A DNA stretch of 57,950 bases from Chthoniobacterales bacterium (GCA_018883245.1 VEQL01000015.1:1-57950); one strand, 5' to 3'. Positions 27,324 to 37,000 are shown, numbered from the stretch's first letter. Notes: generated by a model not told the origin, from the sequence alone. Program-made: numbers and translations.

Positions 27324-27869
27324 ATGACACACCGCGAAATCACCCTGACGCGCGACTGCAAGGCGATCCTCATTCCCAGCGGCGAGGAGTCCACCCTTGC
27401 TGCCGGCAGTCCGGTCATTATCACGCAGTCCCTCGGCGGCACCTACACGGTGGCGACGCAGACCGGTTTGGCGCGCATCGCCGATGCCGATGCCGATGCG
27501 CTCGGCCTCGAACTGAAAAAGGAAGAGGCGGCGCGCCCTGTGTCCGCAGGTGGCGAGGTGACGGAGGACGACGTCTGGGCGCAGTTGAAGAATGTTTATG
27601 ACCCGGAGATTCCGGTGAACATCGTCGATCTCGGGCTGGTTTACGACTTGGTCCTCGGCAAGAGCGAATCCGGCGCCACCACCGTGAACGTCAAAATGAC
27701 CCTCACGGCTCCCGGCTGCGGGATGGGGCCGACCATCGCCGCCGATGCGCGCGGCCGGATTCTTTCGCTTCCCGGCATCGACTCGGCCGAGGTCGATTTG
27801 GTGTGGGAGCCGCCGTGGAACCAAGGCATGATCACCGAGGCTGGGCGGATGAAGTTGGGTCTGGTCTGA
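27324..27869 (+). CDS. sufT: SufT-like Fe-S assembly protein (DUF59/MIP18)
   Basis: An accessory Fe-S cluster maturation factor. The 181-residue protein has an N-terminal segment (MTHREITLTRDCKAILIPSG) found in the SufT group and a C-terminal DUF59 domain with YDPEIPVNIVDLGLVYDL and LTAPGCGMGPTI, including the conserved Cys. The combined layout matches the TIGR03406 SufT type rather than plain PaaD. It stands alone; no suf operon is in the window. The ATG at 27324 is preferred over 27288. It is divergent from psd. Confidence 0.85.
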   Translation: MTHREITLTRDCKAILIPSGEESTLAAGSPVIITQSLGGTYTVATQTGLARIADADADALGLELKKEEAARPVSAGGEVTEDDVWAQLKNVYDPEIPVNIVDLGLVYDLVLGKSESGATTVNVKMTLTAPGCGMGPTIAADARGRILSLPGIDSAEVDLVWEPPWNQGMITEAGRMKLGLV

Positions 27870-27900
27870 TCCGCAGACGCACCGAAAATCGTCTCAAGGG

Positions 27901-30648
27901 ATGCAGACGCTGGATCCGGCAGTCACCACCTGCAGCGGCAGTGCCGATGCCCATGACGCGGGGCGGGAGTCCTCGCCGGGCACCCCCCGCATCGACGACA
28001 GCCAGCTGTGGCGTCAACTTTTTGAAGCTCCGGTGGCCATGGCATGGACGACCCTGCCGGGCCGAGGCGACATGCAGGCGAATCGCGCTTTTGCGCAGTT
28101 GTTCGGCTACGGCCCCGACGAAATCCCGACGCTGGAAAGCTGGTTTGCCAAGGCCTACCCGGACGCGACATATCGCGCGCGAGTGCGGGAGGAAACCGCC
28201 GACTTGATTGCGCGGTGTGAGTGTGACGGACACCCTCCCGGGCTGCGTGAATACAAAGTCACCTGCAAAAACGGCGAAGAGAAACGCGTCGAGGTGGCTG
28301 TGGCGGTGATTTCCGGGCGCTTCCTCGGAACATTCACGGATGTCACTGTCCGGCACCAGCAATTCGAGGCCCAGCAGCAGCGCGAAAACGACCTGCGCCG
28401 CATTCTCGACCATCTTCCTTTCCCCGTGGCGACGAGCTTGGCCGGAGAGGATTTCGACTGGCGGGATTCGCGGGCGAAGGTGACATACGTGAACCGGCGC
28501 TTCACGGAGTTGCTGGGTTACACTTTGGATGACATTCCCACGGTGGGCGAGTGGGCGCGCCGGGCGTATCCCGACGAGAAAGTCCGGGAGAATGTGATGC
28601 GGTTGCTCGACAGTCAGATCCGGTCGGCTGTGTCTGCAGGAGCGGATGTCGGTCCCGTCCGCTCGCGCGTGGCGACGAAAAACGGAGGAACAAAGGACGT
28701 GGTGATCAAGGCGGCCACAGAGGGAGGAAGCCTGATCATTTCTCTCGAGGACGTGACGGAGCGCCAGCTTGCGCAGCGATTGCTCGAGCAGAGCGAGGAA
28801 AGATTCCGCCTGATGTTCGAGCAGGCGCCGGTGGCGATTGTTTACACGGATCTCGCGACGGGAGACATGCATTTCAACGCTGCGTATGAGCAAATGCTCG
28901 GCTACCGGCGGGATGAATGTTGGACGCGCGAGCAGTTGGCTGCCCGGGTGTTGGAGTCAGCCGGCTTGGATCTGGCGGATGTGGAAAAAATGAAACGTGC
29001 GGCTTTTGAGCGCGGGGAACGCTTCAGCTTGGAACTTCGCCTCACGGCCACGGATGGATCGGTGCGGGACGTTGTGCTGACCTCCATTGATTTGCCCGGC
29101 GTGGATTGCAACGTGATCATCGACCTCAGCGAGAGCAAGCGCGTGCTGCGGGACCTCGAGGAAAGCGGAAGGCGGTTGCGCGACATCGTCGAGAACGCGC
29201 CGGTTCCGATTGCCTACACGCGGGGAGGCGCGCGGACGTTGGCGTTCAACAAAGCGTTCATCGAAGCCTTCGGCTGGACGGCGGAAGACGTGCCCACTTA
29301 CGAGGTGTGGTTCCGAAAAATCTACCCCGATGCCGGATATCGGGAGAAGGTCCTGGCAAATTGGGATCTCGACGTCCAGAAGGCTTCGCAGTCGGAAGGC
29401 AAGATTCCCATGCGCACCTACGACATCACGACCAAAGACGGCTCGCGGCGGGAGGTGGAGCTTACGGCTGGCATATTCGAGGGAGAGATATTCGGAGCCT
29501 TCATCGACGTGACCGTGCGCAACCGGGCCGAGCGCCTGCTGGCGGCGAGCGAAGCGAGCTTGCGGGGTCTTCTGGAAAACGCGCCGCTCGGTATCGTAAG
29601 GACGGACTTGGCCTCGGGGAGTTTGTGGGTCAACAAGGAGTTTACGAAGATGCTGGGCTACACTGCCTCGGACATTCCCGATTTCGAGCGCTGGATGCAG
29701 CGGGCGTATCCCTCGGCGGATTACCGCAACCGTATCGCCAAGCAATGGGAGGAAGCGGTGGGGCAGGCGCAGGCGGGTGACGGGAGGATCGAGGCTGCGG
29801 AGGTGCGCGTGATGGACCAAGCAGGTTGCGAGCATGTCATGCAGTTTTCCGGCATTCTGATCGGCGGCGAGGTTTTCGGCCTGTGCGTCGACCTGACCGA
29901 GCGCAAAAATGCGGAGCAAAAATTGCGGGAGAGGCAGGAGCAGCTGGCACGCGTGGGTCGCGTGTCCAGTCTCGGGCAGTTGGCCGCCTCGCTGGCGCAC
30001 GAGCTGGAGCAGCCTTTGGCTGCCATTCTGAACAACGCGGAGACGGCCAGCTTGCTGCTCCAGAAGGGCGGCAAGGCGGACTGCGCCGAGTTGCGCGACA
30101 TTGTGGGCGACATCCTGGAGGACGACCGGCGCGCCGGGAAGGTTCTCGATCGGATCCGCAGCATGGTTCAGCAGCAGCGCTTCGAACCGCAGCGGCTGGA
30201 CGTGGGCGAGATCCTGGAGTCCGCTTCCCACCTGTTCGGCGGGGAATTCGATTCGCGTGGTCTCGCGCTCGAGATTTCGAAAGAGGACGGCCTGCCGATG
30301 GTGATGGGTGACTCCGTGCTGTTGCAGCAGGCGCTGCTCAACCTTGTTCTGAACTCTCTCGAAGCTATCGGGGACCGGCCTAATGGTCGCGTCCATGTGC
30401 GCGCGCGCGATGCAGGAAGCGGACGCGTCGAAATCTCCGTGTCCGACAACGGCGGCGGGGTGCCACCCGGAGACATGGACAAGTTAATCGAGCCTTTCCA
30501 CACCACAAAGAAACAGGGACTCGGCATGGGTCTGCCGCTGGTCCACAGCATAATCGAACAGCACGGCGGCGACCTGCGCTTCGCCAACCGGGAGGGGCAC
30601 GGATTTTTTGTCAGCATGGTGTTGCCCGCAGCGGAGGCGGAGAAGTGA
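27901..30648 (+). CDS. Soluble multi-PAS sensor histidine kinase
   Basis: A 915-residue cytoplasmic sensor kinase with no membrane segment. Five PAS domains occur in tandem at roughly 40-150, 165-285, 300-410, 425-545 and 555-670; four share the motif W-x5-YPD/YPS-x2-YR (for example WFAKAYPDATYR, WFRKIYPDAGYR). The kinase core follows: HisKA with the phospho-acceptor His in SLAHELEQPLAAIL, then HATPase_c with N box LNLVLNSLEAI, DNGGGVPP and GLGMGLPLV. The H-box resembles FixL-type kinases. The stop overlaps the response regulator start as GTGA. The signal sensed is unknown; no heme His can be assigned with confidence. Confidence 0.9.
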   Translation: MQTLDPAVTTCSGSADAHDAGRESSPGTPRIDDSQLWRQLFEAPVAMAWTTLPGRGDMQANRAFAQLFGYGPDEIPTLESWFAKAYPDATYRARVREETADLIARCECDGHPPGLREYKVTCKNGEEKRVEVAVAVISGRFLGTFTDVTVRHQQFEAQQQRENDLRRILDHLPFPVATSLAGEDFDWRDSRAKVTYVNRRFTELLGYTLDDIPTVGEWARRAYPDEKVRENVMRLLDSQIRSAVSAGADVGPVRSRVATKNGGTKDVVIKAATEGGSLIISLEDVTERQLAQRLLEQSEERFRLMFEQAPVAIVYTDLATGDMHFNAAYEQMLGYRRDECWTREQLAARVLESAGLDLADVEKMKRAAFERGERFSLELRLTATDGSVRDVVLTSIDLPGVDCNVIIDLSESKRVLRDLEESGRRLRDIVENAPVPIAYTRGGARTLAFNKAFIEAFGWTAEDVPTYEVWFRKIYPDAGYREKVLANWDLDVQKASQSEGKIPMRTYDITTKDGSRREVELTAGIFEGEIFGAFIDVTVRNRAERLLAASEASLRGLLENAPLGIVRTDLASGSLWVNKEFTKMLGYTASDIPDFERWMQRAYPSADYRNRIAKQWEEAVGQAQAGDGRIEAAEVRVMDQAGCEHVMQFSGILIGGEVFGLCVDLTERKNAEQKLRERQEQLARVGRVSSLGQLAASLAHELEQPLAAILNNAETASLLLQKGGKADCAELRDIVGDILEDDRRAGKVLDRIRSMVQQQRFEPQRLDVGEILESASHLFGGEFDSRGLALEISKEDGLPMVMGDSVLLQQALLNLVLNSLEAIGDRPNGRVHVRARDAGSGRVEISVSDNGGGVPPGDMDKLIEPFHTTKKQGLGMGLPLVHSIIEQHGGDLRFANREGHGFFVSMVLPAAEAEK

Positions 30649-31277
30649 GCGAGAAGCCGGTGGTCCATGTCGTGGATGACGACGTCTCGTTTTTGCGCAG
30701 CGTGACACGCTTGCTTCGTGCCTCGGGTTACAAAGTGGAGGCGTATTCATCCGTCGATGAATTCCTGCAGCGGCCCTCGTCCCAAGCGCCCGGATGCGTG
30801 CTCACGGATCTGCAGATGCCCCACCGCAGCGGCCTCGACCTGCAGAAGGCGTTGGCACGCACACGCCATGCCTTGCCGGTCATTTTTCTCACCGCAAAAG
30901 GTGACATCCCGACCTCGGTGCGGGCCATGCGCGAAGGCGCGGAGGATTTCCTCACAAAGCGCGCCCCGAAGGCGGCCCTGTTCGATGCGATCGAGCGGGC
31001 GATCGCAAGAAGCCTTCGCGAGGAGAAGCGGCGATCTTGTCGCGCTGAGGCGAGGGCCAAATTCGATGCACTGAGCCGGCGTGAATGGGAAGTGCTGGCA
31101 GGTGTTCTCCGCGGACTGCTCAACAAGCAGATTGCGGAGAAGTTGGGAATTGCCGAGCGCACCGTAAAACACCACCGGACGTCATTGACCAACAAAGTCG
31201 GCGTCTCCTCGGCAGCCGAAATGGCCTTGCTCGTCAACGAAGCCGGTCTCGATCGCGCTGACATACCAGCTGTCTGA
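30645..31277 (+). CDS. FixJ-like response regulator (REC + LuxR HTH)
   Basis: A 210-residue regulator partner of the preceding kinase. The receiver domain has acidic residues in HVVDDDVSF, the phospho-acceptor Asp in VLTDLQMPHRSG, and Lys in LTKRAPKAAL. The output domain is a LuxR/FixJ helix-turn-helix (LSRREWEVLAGVLRGLLNKQ then IAEKLGIAERTVKHH). It starts with GTG overlapping the kinase stop, so the two are coupled. It is expected to activate promoters when phosphorylated; targets are unknown. Confidence 0.92.
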   Translation: MSEKPVVHVVDDDVSFLRSVTRLLRASGYKVEAYSSVDEFLQRPSSQAPGCVLTDLQMPHRSGLDLQKALARTRHALPVIFLTAKGDIPTSVRAMREGAEDFLTKRAPKAALFDAIERAIARSLREEKRRSCRAEARAKFDALSRREWEVLAGVLRGLLNKQIAEKLGIAERTVKHHRTSLTNKVGVSSAAEMALLVNEAGLDRADIPAV

Positions 31278-31301
31278 ATCGCCGCCGGGACACGCCACCG
31301 C

Positions 31302-31317
31302 TTGCCCAAAAGGGCAA
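31302..31317 (+). terminator. Weak hairpin after the response regulator
   Basis: TTGCCC and GGGCAA form a 6-bp stem with an AAAA loop 25 bases after the regulator stop. There is no T-run, so factor-independent termination is doubtful. It may mark the end of the kinase-regulator transcript. Confidence 0.3.
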
Positions 31318-31354
31318 TAGATGGCCGGCGCGGGATTTTACATAATGACGGTCG

Positions 31355-32200
31355 ATGAGCAATTCGTCCGACTCAGTTGTTGTTACCAAGTCCAGTCCCA
31401 AAAGACGGTTTCGCCGGCGCGTCCGAAATTCCGCGCCGGTTCCCGTGCCGCGCGAGGATGTGCAGGCGTGTCTGGAGCGTATCTTGGCCAGTCCGGATTT
31501 TGCCGCAAGCGATCGCAATCGCCGCTTTTTGGCCCATGTGGTGAACAGCGAGCTGGACGGGCGTGACGAGGATATCAGCAGCTATAACATCGCCGTGCGC
31601 ATCTTCGGGAGATCGCCCGACTTCGATCCGACGAGGGATCCGATTGTGCGCATTGAGGCGGGAAAATTGCGTCGCGATCTCGAGATGTATTACTTGAAGA
31701 GCGGTCGCGCGGAACGGGTGGTCATTTCGCTGCCGCGTGGCGGATACTGGCCGCATTTTGCGCTTCGCGATGTGTCGGCATCGCCGGACGGGGAGAGTTC
31801 GGACGCGCTGGATCCCCGCGGGATTACCGTGCATGTGTTGCACTCCGAGCAGAGCCGTTTGGCCAACGAATATCCCGATTTCCGGGCGCGAGTGGTGGAC
31901 GCTCTTGCGAGATTGCCCGATTTGGCGGTATTCACGAGCCAAGGCGCCGCGCAAGAGGGGGTTTTACTCGACAGCGACACCGCACGCGATTTGGCGAGAA
32001 AGAACGGCACGAAGTTCGTGCTCTCCGGATGCGCGCGAGACGGTTTCGATCAAATCGTTCTTACCGCGCGGTTGCATGACGGCGACAATGGCCGGCAGAT
32101 TTGGTCCGAGGATATCCAGGGAGATGGCCAAGGGCTGATGGAAGCTCTTGTTTCGCGTCTCACGGAGGTTCACCGCTCGTTTTGCGGGAACCGGCGCTGA
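31355..32200 (+). CDS. Protein with FRxxD-type N-terminal domain and TolB/FlgO-like C-terminal domain
   Basis: A 281-residue protein whose function I cannot name. After a basic, disordered N-terminus, residues about 30-125 form a domain recognisable from many proteobacterial and acidobacterial regulators: SDRNRRFLAHVV, YNIAVRIFGRSPDFDPTRDP and RIEAGKLRRDLEMYY, ending ISLPRGGYWPHF. In other genomes this domain precedes cyclase, TPR or membrane modules. Residues about 150-275 look like the TolB-N/FlgO fold (VLSGCARDGFDQIVLTARLHD). No membrane segment is seen. A small membrane protein follows with its ATG overlapping this stop (TGATG). Confidence 0.65.
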   Translation: MSNSSDSVVVTKSSPKRRFRRRVRNSAPVPVPREDVQACLERILASPDFAASDRNRRFLAHVVNSELDGRDEDISSYNIAVRIFGRSPDFDPTRDPIVRIEAGKLRRDLEMYYLKSGRAERVVISLPRGGYWPHFALRDVSASPDGESSDALDPRGITVHVLHSEQSRLANEYPDFRARVVDALARLPDLAVFTSQGAAQEGVLLDSDTARDLARKNGTKFVLSGCARDGFDQIVLTARLHDGDNGRQIWSEDIQGDGQGLMEALVSRLTEVHRSFCGNRR

Positions 32201-32463
32201 TGGGGAGATTTTCCAAACGGCCGAAACGACTTGCAAGGCGTTCGGAGAGTGAAACGTTCACCCGCATGGTCATGCCCGCTGCCTACATTTGTCTGCCCGT
32301 CGGGGTCGCGATTGTCTTCGCAGCCATCCTGAGCTACGCCGTTTACGACGCGTTCCCGCTGGAAATCTTTTGTGTCGGGGGAGCGGTTATGCTCACCCCC
32401 GGTGTTTTGTTTGTTTTCCGGTTCCTGCGAGGCCATTTCAGCGACTCGCTCAACGAGCCCTGA
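32200..32463 (+). CDS. Small two-helix membrane protein
   Basis: An 87-residue protein starting MGRFSKRPKRLARRSES with a strongly basic cytoplasmic N-terminus and two hydrophobic helices (YICLPVGVAIVFAAILSYAV and FCVGGAVMLTPGVLFVFRFL). No family is recognised. Its ATG overlaps the stop of the upstream gene, so it is probably translated with it. A hairpin with a short T-run follows. Confidence 0.55.
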   Translation: MGRFSKRPKRLARRSESETFTRMVMPAAYICLPVGVAIVFAAILSYAVYDAFPLEIFCVGGAVMLTPGVLFVFRFLRGHFSDSLNEP

Positions 32464-32486
32464 CGCAGGGGCATTGCGCCGGATAT

Positions 32487-32507
32487 CTGCGGCAAGCCGC
32501 AGCTTTT
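32487..32507 (+). terminator. Probable rho-independent terminator
   Basis: CTGCGG and CCGCAG form a 6-bp GC-rich stem around a CAAG loop, followed by CTTTT. It lies 24 bases after the small membrane protein gene and before the small basic protein gene, so it probably separates two transcripts. Confidence 0.55.
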
Positions 32508-32547
32508 GGTTGGCAGAAAGCCCAAGCATCGCTAATGTCCCGTCGCT

Positions 32548-32703
32548 ATGAGTCAGCACAGAAGTCTACGTGGTCAGGGCGCCATCAAGGCAAAACGCAA
32601 CGTTCTCAAGCGTTTTGAGCGTGTCGAGTTGCTCAAGAAGCGCGGGCAGTTCAAGGACAACCAGAGCGTCATCGGTCTCAAGAAGACCAAGCCGGACGAG
32701 TGA
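32548..32703 (+). CDS. Small basic protein (Verrucomicrobia/Chlamydiae type)
   Basis: A 51-residue, very Lys/Arg-rich protein: it starts MSQHRSLRGQGAIKAKRNVL and ends GLKKTKPDE. The pattern SxHxSL...KxKRNVLKRFERVE...RG matches the small basic protein family described from Verrucomicrobia and Chlamydiae (TIGR04137), suspected to act with the ribosome or rRNA. The codons are intact with no frame break and it sits between a terminator and an rRNA-modifying enzyme gene, which fits such a role. The function is not established. Confidence 0.8.
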   Translation: MSQHRSLRGQGAIKAKRNVLKRFERVELLKKRGQFKDNQSVIGLKKTKPDE

Positions 32704-32740
32704 TCGGCGCTGCGCGCCTCGTGTAGGCGCGACCCTACCG

Positions 32741-33442
32741 ATGCGGCTCAACCGCTACCTCGCGCTGTGTGGATTGGGTTCCCGTCGCGCTTGCGAGGAT
32801 ATCATTCTCGCCGGAAGCGTGCGCATCAACGGCCGCCCCGTGCGGGAGCTGTCCACGGTCGTCCGACCGGAAGACACGGTTTTCGCGCGCGGTCGCGAAG
32901 TGCGTCCGGCGGCGCCCCGATGCATTGCCTTCAACAAACCGCCGGGCTGCCTGAGTTCGCGCCGTTCGCAGGGTGACAAGCCCACCATCTATGACTTGCT
33001 TCCCCGTGACGCGGCAAACCTCGCGCACGTGGGAAGACTCGATGCCGAGAGCGAGGGGTTGCTGCTGCTCACGAACGACGGTGCTTTGGCCCAGGCTCTC
33101 ACGCATCCCTCGCGTCATGTGGAGAAAGAATACGAGGTGATCCTCGACCGTCCGTTCGACCCGTCGAAAACGGCGAAGTTACTCAAGGGTGTGTATCTCG
33201 AGGAAGGGCGCGCCCGGGCCGCCAATGTGCGGTTGGATGCTCCGAACAAACTTCGCGTCGTTCTCACGCAGGGCATCAACCGGCAGATTCGCCGGATGTT
33301 CGCCGCGCTCGGCTGGGATGTGAAGAGACTGACCCGCACCCGGCTCGGCCCACTTCGACTGGGGCGGCTTCCGCGCGGCGGATGGAGGGAACTGTCCGCC
33401 AAAGAAGTCGATTTGCTGCGCCGCACTACCGGGCAGCGTTGA
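32741..33442 (+). CDS. RsuA/RluB-type pseudouridine synthase
   Basis: A 233-residue rRNA pseudouridine synthase. The N-terminal S4 RNA-binding domain is MRLNRYLALCGLGSRRACED to about residue 60. The catalytic domain has VGRLDAESEGLLLLTNDG with the catalytic Asp, THPSRHVEKEYEV, and the C-terminal GINRQIRRMFAALGWDVKRL. It belongs to the RsuA/RluB/RluE/RluF group, targeting 16S or 23S rRNA; which position cannot be said. The ATG at 32741 begins the S4 domain; longer in-frame sequence upstream overlaps the small basic protein gene and is not protein-like. Confidence 0.92.
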   Translation: MRLNRYLALCGLGSRRACEDIILAGSVRINGRPVRELSTVVRPEDTVFARGREVRPAAPRCIAFNKPPGCLSSRRSQGDKPTIYDLLPRDAANLAHVGRLDAESEGLLLLTNDGALAQALTHPSRHVEKEYEVILDRPFDPSKTAKLLKGVYLEEGRARAANVRLDAPNKLRVVLTQGINRQIRRMFAALGWDVKRLTRTRLGPLRLGRLPRGGWRELSAKEVDLLRRTTGQR

Positions 33443-33472
33443 TTTTGCGCGGGCGCCCGCTAAAACATACAC

Positions 33473-33862
33473 ATGATCAAACGAATCACTTCCGTGCAGG
33501 ACGGCCCGTCTGCCATCGGTCCCTATTCGCTCGCAGTCGTCGCGGAGGGCAAATTCCTTTTCGTCTCCGGTATGACGCCCATGGACCCAGCGACGGGAAA
33601 AATGAGCGACGGCCCCGTGGCCCGGCAAACTCAGCTTGTCCTTGATAACATGCGCAAGGTTGTCGAGTCGGCGGGTGCGACCCTTGCCGATGTCGTGAGC
33701 TGCCGCGTTTTTCTGGCTCAGTTGACGGAGAAAAATTTCGCCGAGATGAACGGCGTCTATAAGGAGTTTTTCAAAGATCCGTATCCGGCGCGCACGACTG
33801 TCGGTGCTCAGTTGATGAACATGGCTGTCGAGATCGAATGCGTCGTGCGTTTGCCGGCCTGA
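33473..33862 (+). CDS. ridA: RidA family enamine/imine deaminase
   Basis: A 129-residue YjgF/YER057c/UK114 protein that hydrolyses reactive 2-aminoacrylate and related enamines. Characteristic motifs are GPSAIGPYSLAVVAEGKFLF, VSGMTPMDPATGKM, DNMRKVVESAGATLADVV and the C-terminal PYPARTTVGAQLMN with the conserved Arg of the active site. It lies 30 bases after the pseudouridine synthase and could share its transcript. Confidence 0.93.
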   Translation: MIKRITSVQDGPSAIGPYSLAVVAEGKFLFVSGMTPMDPATGKMSDGPVARQTQLVLDNMRKVVESAGATLADVVSCRVFLAQLTEKNFAEMNGVYKEFFKDPYPARTTVGAQLMNMAVEIECVVRLPA

Positions 33863-33938
33863 TTGCGTTTGCTCCGCGGAGGCGGAGTATTCTGCGAAAG
33901 TTGATGCCCTCATCGGGGCATGCGGCCGGGTGATATCC

Positions 33939-33956
33939 ATGGGGTGTTCACCCCAT
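33939..33956 (+). other. Perfect inverted repeat upstream of the diguanylate cyclase gene
   Basis: ATGGGGTG and CACCCCAT form an 8-bp perfect inverted repeat with a TT centre, 86 bases before the cyclase start. A second, shorter inverted repeat (ATGCCC / GGGCAT) lies at about 33904-33921, and the octamer ATATCCAT occurs just before the repeat (33933-33940) and again near 33987. The region between ridA and the cyclase (about 180 bases) has no gene. It could be an operator or a structured leader; I do not recognise a known riboswitch consensus. Confidence 0.4.
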
Positions 33957-34041
33957 ATTCTGCAGCGGCCGGTTCGCGCATTATTTATATCCATCGGCTC
34001 CGGAAATAGTGCCACCGGCGCCGCGGTGGTTAGTCGCAGTT

Positions 34042-37000
34042 ATGAGACAATTTGCGCGCCTCTACTTGCCGGTCGCGTTCTTTGTTTTGCTGGTTACTTT
34101 TTTTGTCGCGATCAATCTGACGCAATCCGACCTCGCCCGGCTCAAGAGCGCCGAGGCAGACCAACTGCAACTCGGCTCGGAGATTCTCCGCGCGGCGCTG
34201 GTGATGTCCGTGGAGCACCTGACGGGCATGGCGCGCGAGCCTCAGCTTGGCGAGGCGTTGAGGATGCCGCCTGCACGGGCGCGTTCGGTCGTGGGAAGCC
34301 AGCTCGCGACGCTGCTTTATCACAACCCTGTCTATGACAAGGCGCGCTGGCTTGGCCCCGATGGCATGGAGTTGGTCGGCGTGGAGCAGGGACCCCAAGG
34401 CCCTGTTGCCCGCGCGGAGCCGGATTTGCAGGACCAGTCGCATGGCGGATATTTCAAGGACGCCATCAAGCAACCGCCCGGCACTTTTTACATGTCGCAT
34501 CTCGACCTCAGTGTGTCGCGCGGCTCTGTGGAAGTGCCGCACAAACCGGTTTTGCGGTTCGCCATCCGCCTGCCGTCCAGCGCGGGCCGCGACCTCGGAC
34601 TGTTGCTCGTCAACGTGCGAGCCGGAGACATGCTCGACCGCCTTGCAACAGTCGTTCCCGTGGCCGCCGGGTCGGAGCTTATGCTGCTGAGTTCTCAAGG
34701 CCACTGGTTGCTGGCGCCGGATCCGCGGGACGCGTTCGGGTTCGCAACAGGGGATGCGGGCAAATCCTTCGCCGCACGACAACCCGCGGAGTGGGCGCGC
34801 ATCTCGGGGGCTAAATCGGGCGCGATCTTGACGCGGAGCGGACTGTGGTCGTGGATGACCTTCGATCCCGCGGCCATTCTTGGCAGCGATGTGAGGGCGG
34901 CGGAAACTTGGAAACTTGTCGGGCACGTGCCCGCGGCCGCGATCGCACGCATGCAGTGGCAGCTTTTATGGCCACTGCTTGCCGTGTGCGCGACAGCACT
35001 CGGAGTCCTTCTTTTCGGCGTTTACAAATACCGGCAACTTTGGGAGCGGCGCGAAGCCGGCGCGTCCGAGCGAACTTTGACTGCGGGCAAGCAACTGGCG
35101 GAGCGTCGCTTCCTCCTTGCCACCGAGGCCGCGAACGTCGGCGTGTGGAATTGGGACCTCGACACCAACAAACTCGAGTGGTCGGACCTCTGCAAAAAAC
35201 ATCTCGCCCTGCCCCCGGGGTCGGAGCCCAGTTTCGAGCATTTCTACGCGGTGATGCATCCCGAAGACCGCGGGCGCGTCGAGCGGCGAATCGCGGAAGC
35301 CGTGGAGAAGCGGCGCGATTATTACGAGGAATACCGGATCGTCCAGCACGACGGTTCCGCGCGCTGGATTGCCGCCCCGGGGCGCGTCTATGCCAAGCCC
35401 GACGGAACGCTCGAGGGCATGGGAGGGGTGACGTTCGACATCACTGCGCGTAAAAAAGCCGAGGAAGATCTGCGCCAGCTCAACATGACCCTGGAACGCC
35501 GCATCGCGGAGCGGACGGCCGATTTGGATGCGGCCCAGCGGCAGTTTCGCCTGCTTGCCGAGAATGCCTCCGATGTGGTGTTGCAGCAAGACACGCAAGG
35601 TATCATCCAATGGATTACCCCTTTGGCCGTGAGGCAACTCGGCCATGTCCCCGAGGAACTTGTCGGCAGACCCTTCAGAGACCTTGTTCACCCCGAAGAC
35701 TGGGACGGGGTCGAAACGGTCGAAGGCCAGCTCAGGAAAGGCAGTCCGGCATCCGTTGAAATCCGCTTGCGAGTCGGCAACGACGGCTACCAATGGTTCT
35801 GGATGTCGATGCGTCCGCTGACCGACGAGAACGGTAAAACCACGGGATTTGCTGGCGGTTTGCGCGACATCCAGCAAGAGCGGCAGGCCCGCGAGGCGGT
35901 CAAAAACGAACGGCTGCGTCTGAAAGCGACCTTGGACAGTCTGCTCGATCCGCATGTGCTTGTGCAACCGGTGCGCGACAAGAGCGGACGCGTTGCTGAT
36001 TTCATTTACACCGACGCAAACCCCGCCGCTTGCAGGTGGATCGGCAGGGACCGCGACCATCTCCTGGGCCGCAGCACACTCGAACTTTTTCCCGCAATGG
36101 AATCCACCGGACTTATGAAAATTTACCGCGATACCGCGGAAACAGGACGTCCTGCGGTGATCGACAACTTTCTTTTTCCCTTGGGCGATTCGTCGCATTG
36201 GCTCGATATCCGTGCTGTGCGGGTGGATGAACGGGTTAGCTTTGTCTGGCGTGACATAACCGAGCGTCACAATGCCGATGCGAGACTCGCCGCCTCGGAG
36301 GAACGATTTCGCCTTCTGGCGCTCAATTCGTCGGATGTCGTCGTGCACGTTGACGATAGCGACACGATCGTCTGGGTCTCGCCGTCGCTCACCGCCGTGC
36401 TGGGGTGGGAGGTTGCCGATTGGACCGGGCGCAAAGTCACCGACCTCGCCGTCGATAGTGAAGAATTGGCCCAACTGCACGGAGACCTCCAACGCACGCG
36501 GCAGGGGACGCCGTTCGTCCGGCGTGCGAAGCTGCGAGCCAAAAGCGGAGTTGTCCATCGGATCGAACTCCACGCGGGCCCCTACCGCGACAGGCACGGC
36601 CGCATCAACGGCATCGTCGGGTCGTTCCGCGTGGTGGACAAGGAAGCGGCCGCGGAGCAATTGCTCGAGCGGCAGGCCAAGACCGATGCACTTACCGGAC
36701 TCTGCAACCGCCGCGAGTTCGAGGTCTTGGCCCATCGCGAGTTGTCCCGCGCGCAGCGTGCGGGATCAGCGGCTTCACTGCTTATGATGGACATCGACAA
36801 ATTCAAATCCATCAACGACACCCGCGGCCACGACGCGGGCGACGAGGTGCTCAAAACCATCGCACGTGCTTGCGCGCCGCATCTGCGCGAAATCGACACC
36901 CTTGCGCGTCTCGGCGGCGAAGAATTTGCCGTCCTTCTTCCTGATACCGCGATCGAAGGCGCGCGCCATGTCGCGGAGCGCATCCGGGAAGCCCTCGCGG

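Noticed and set aside
33901-33960. c-di-GMP riboswitch before the GGDEF gene
   Set aside because: Hairpins are present, but I could not find the conserved core of the known c-di-GMP riboswitch classes.
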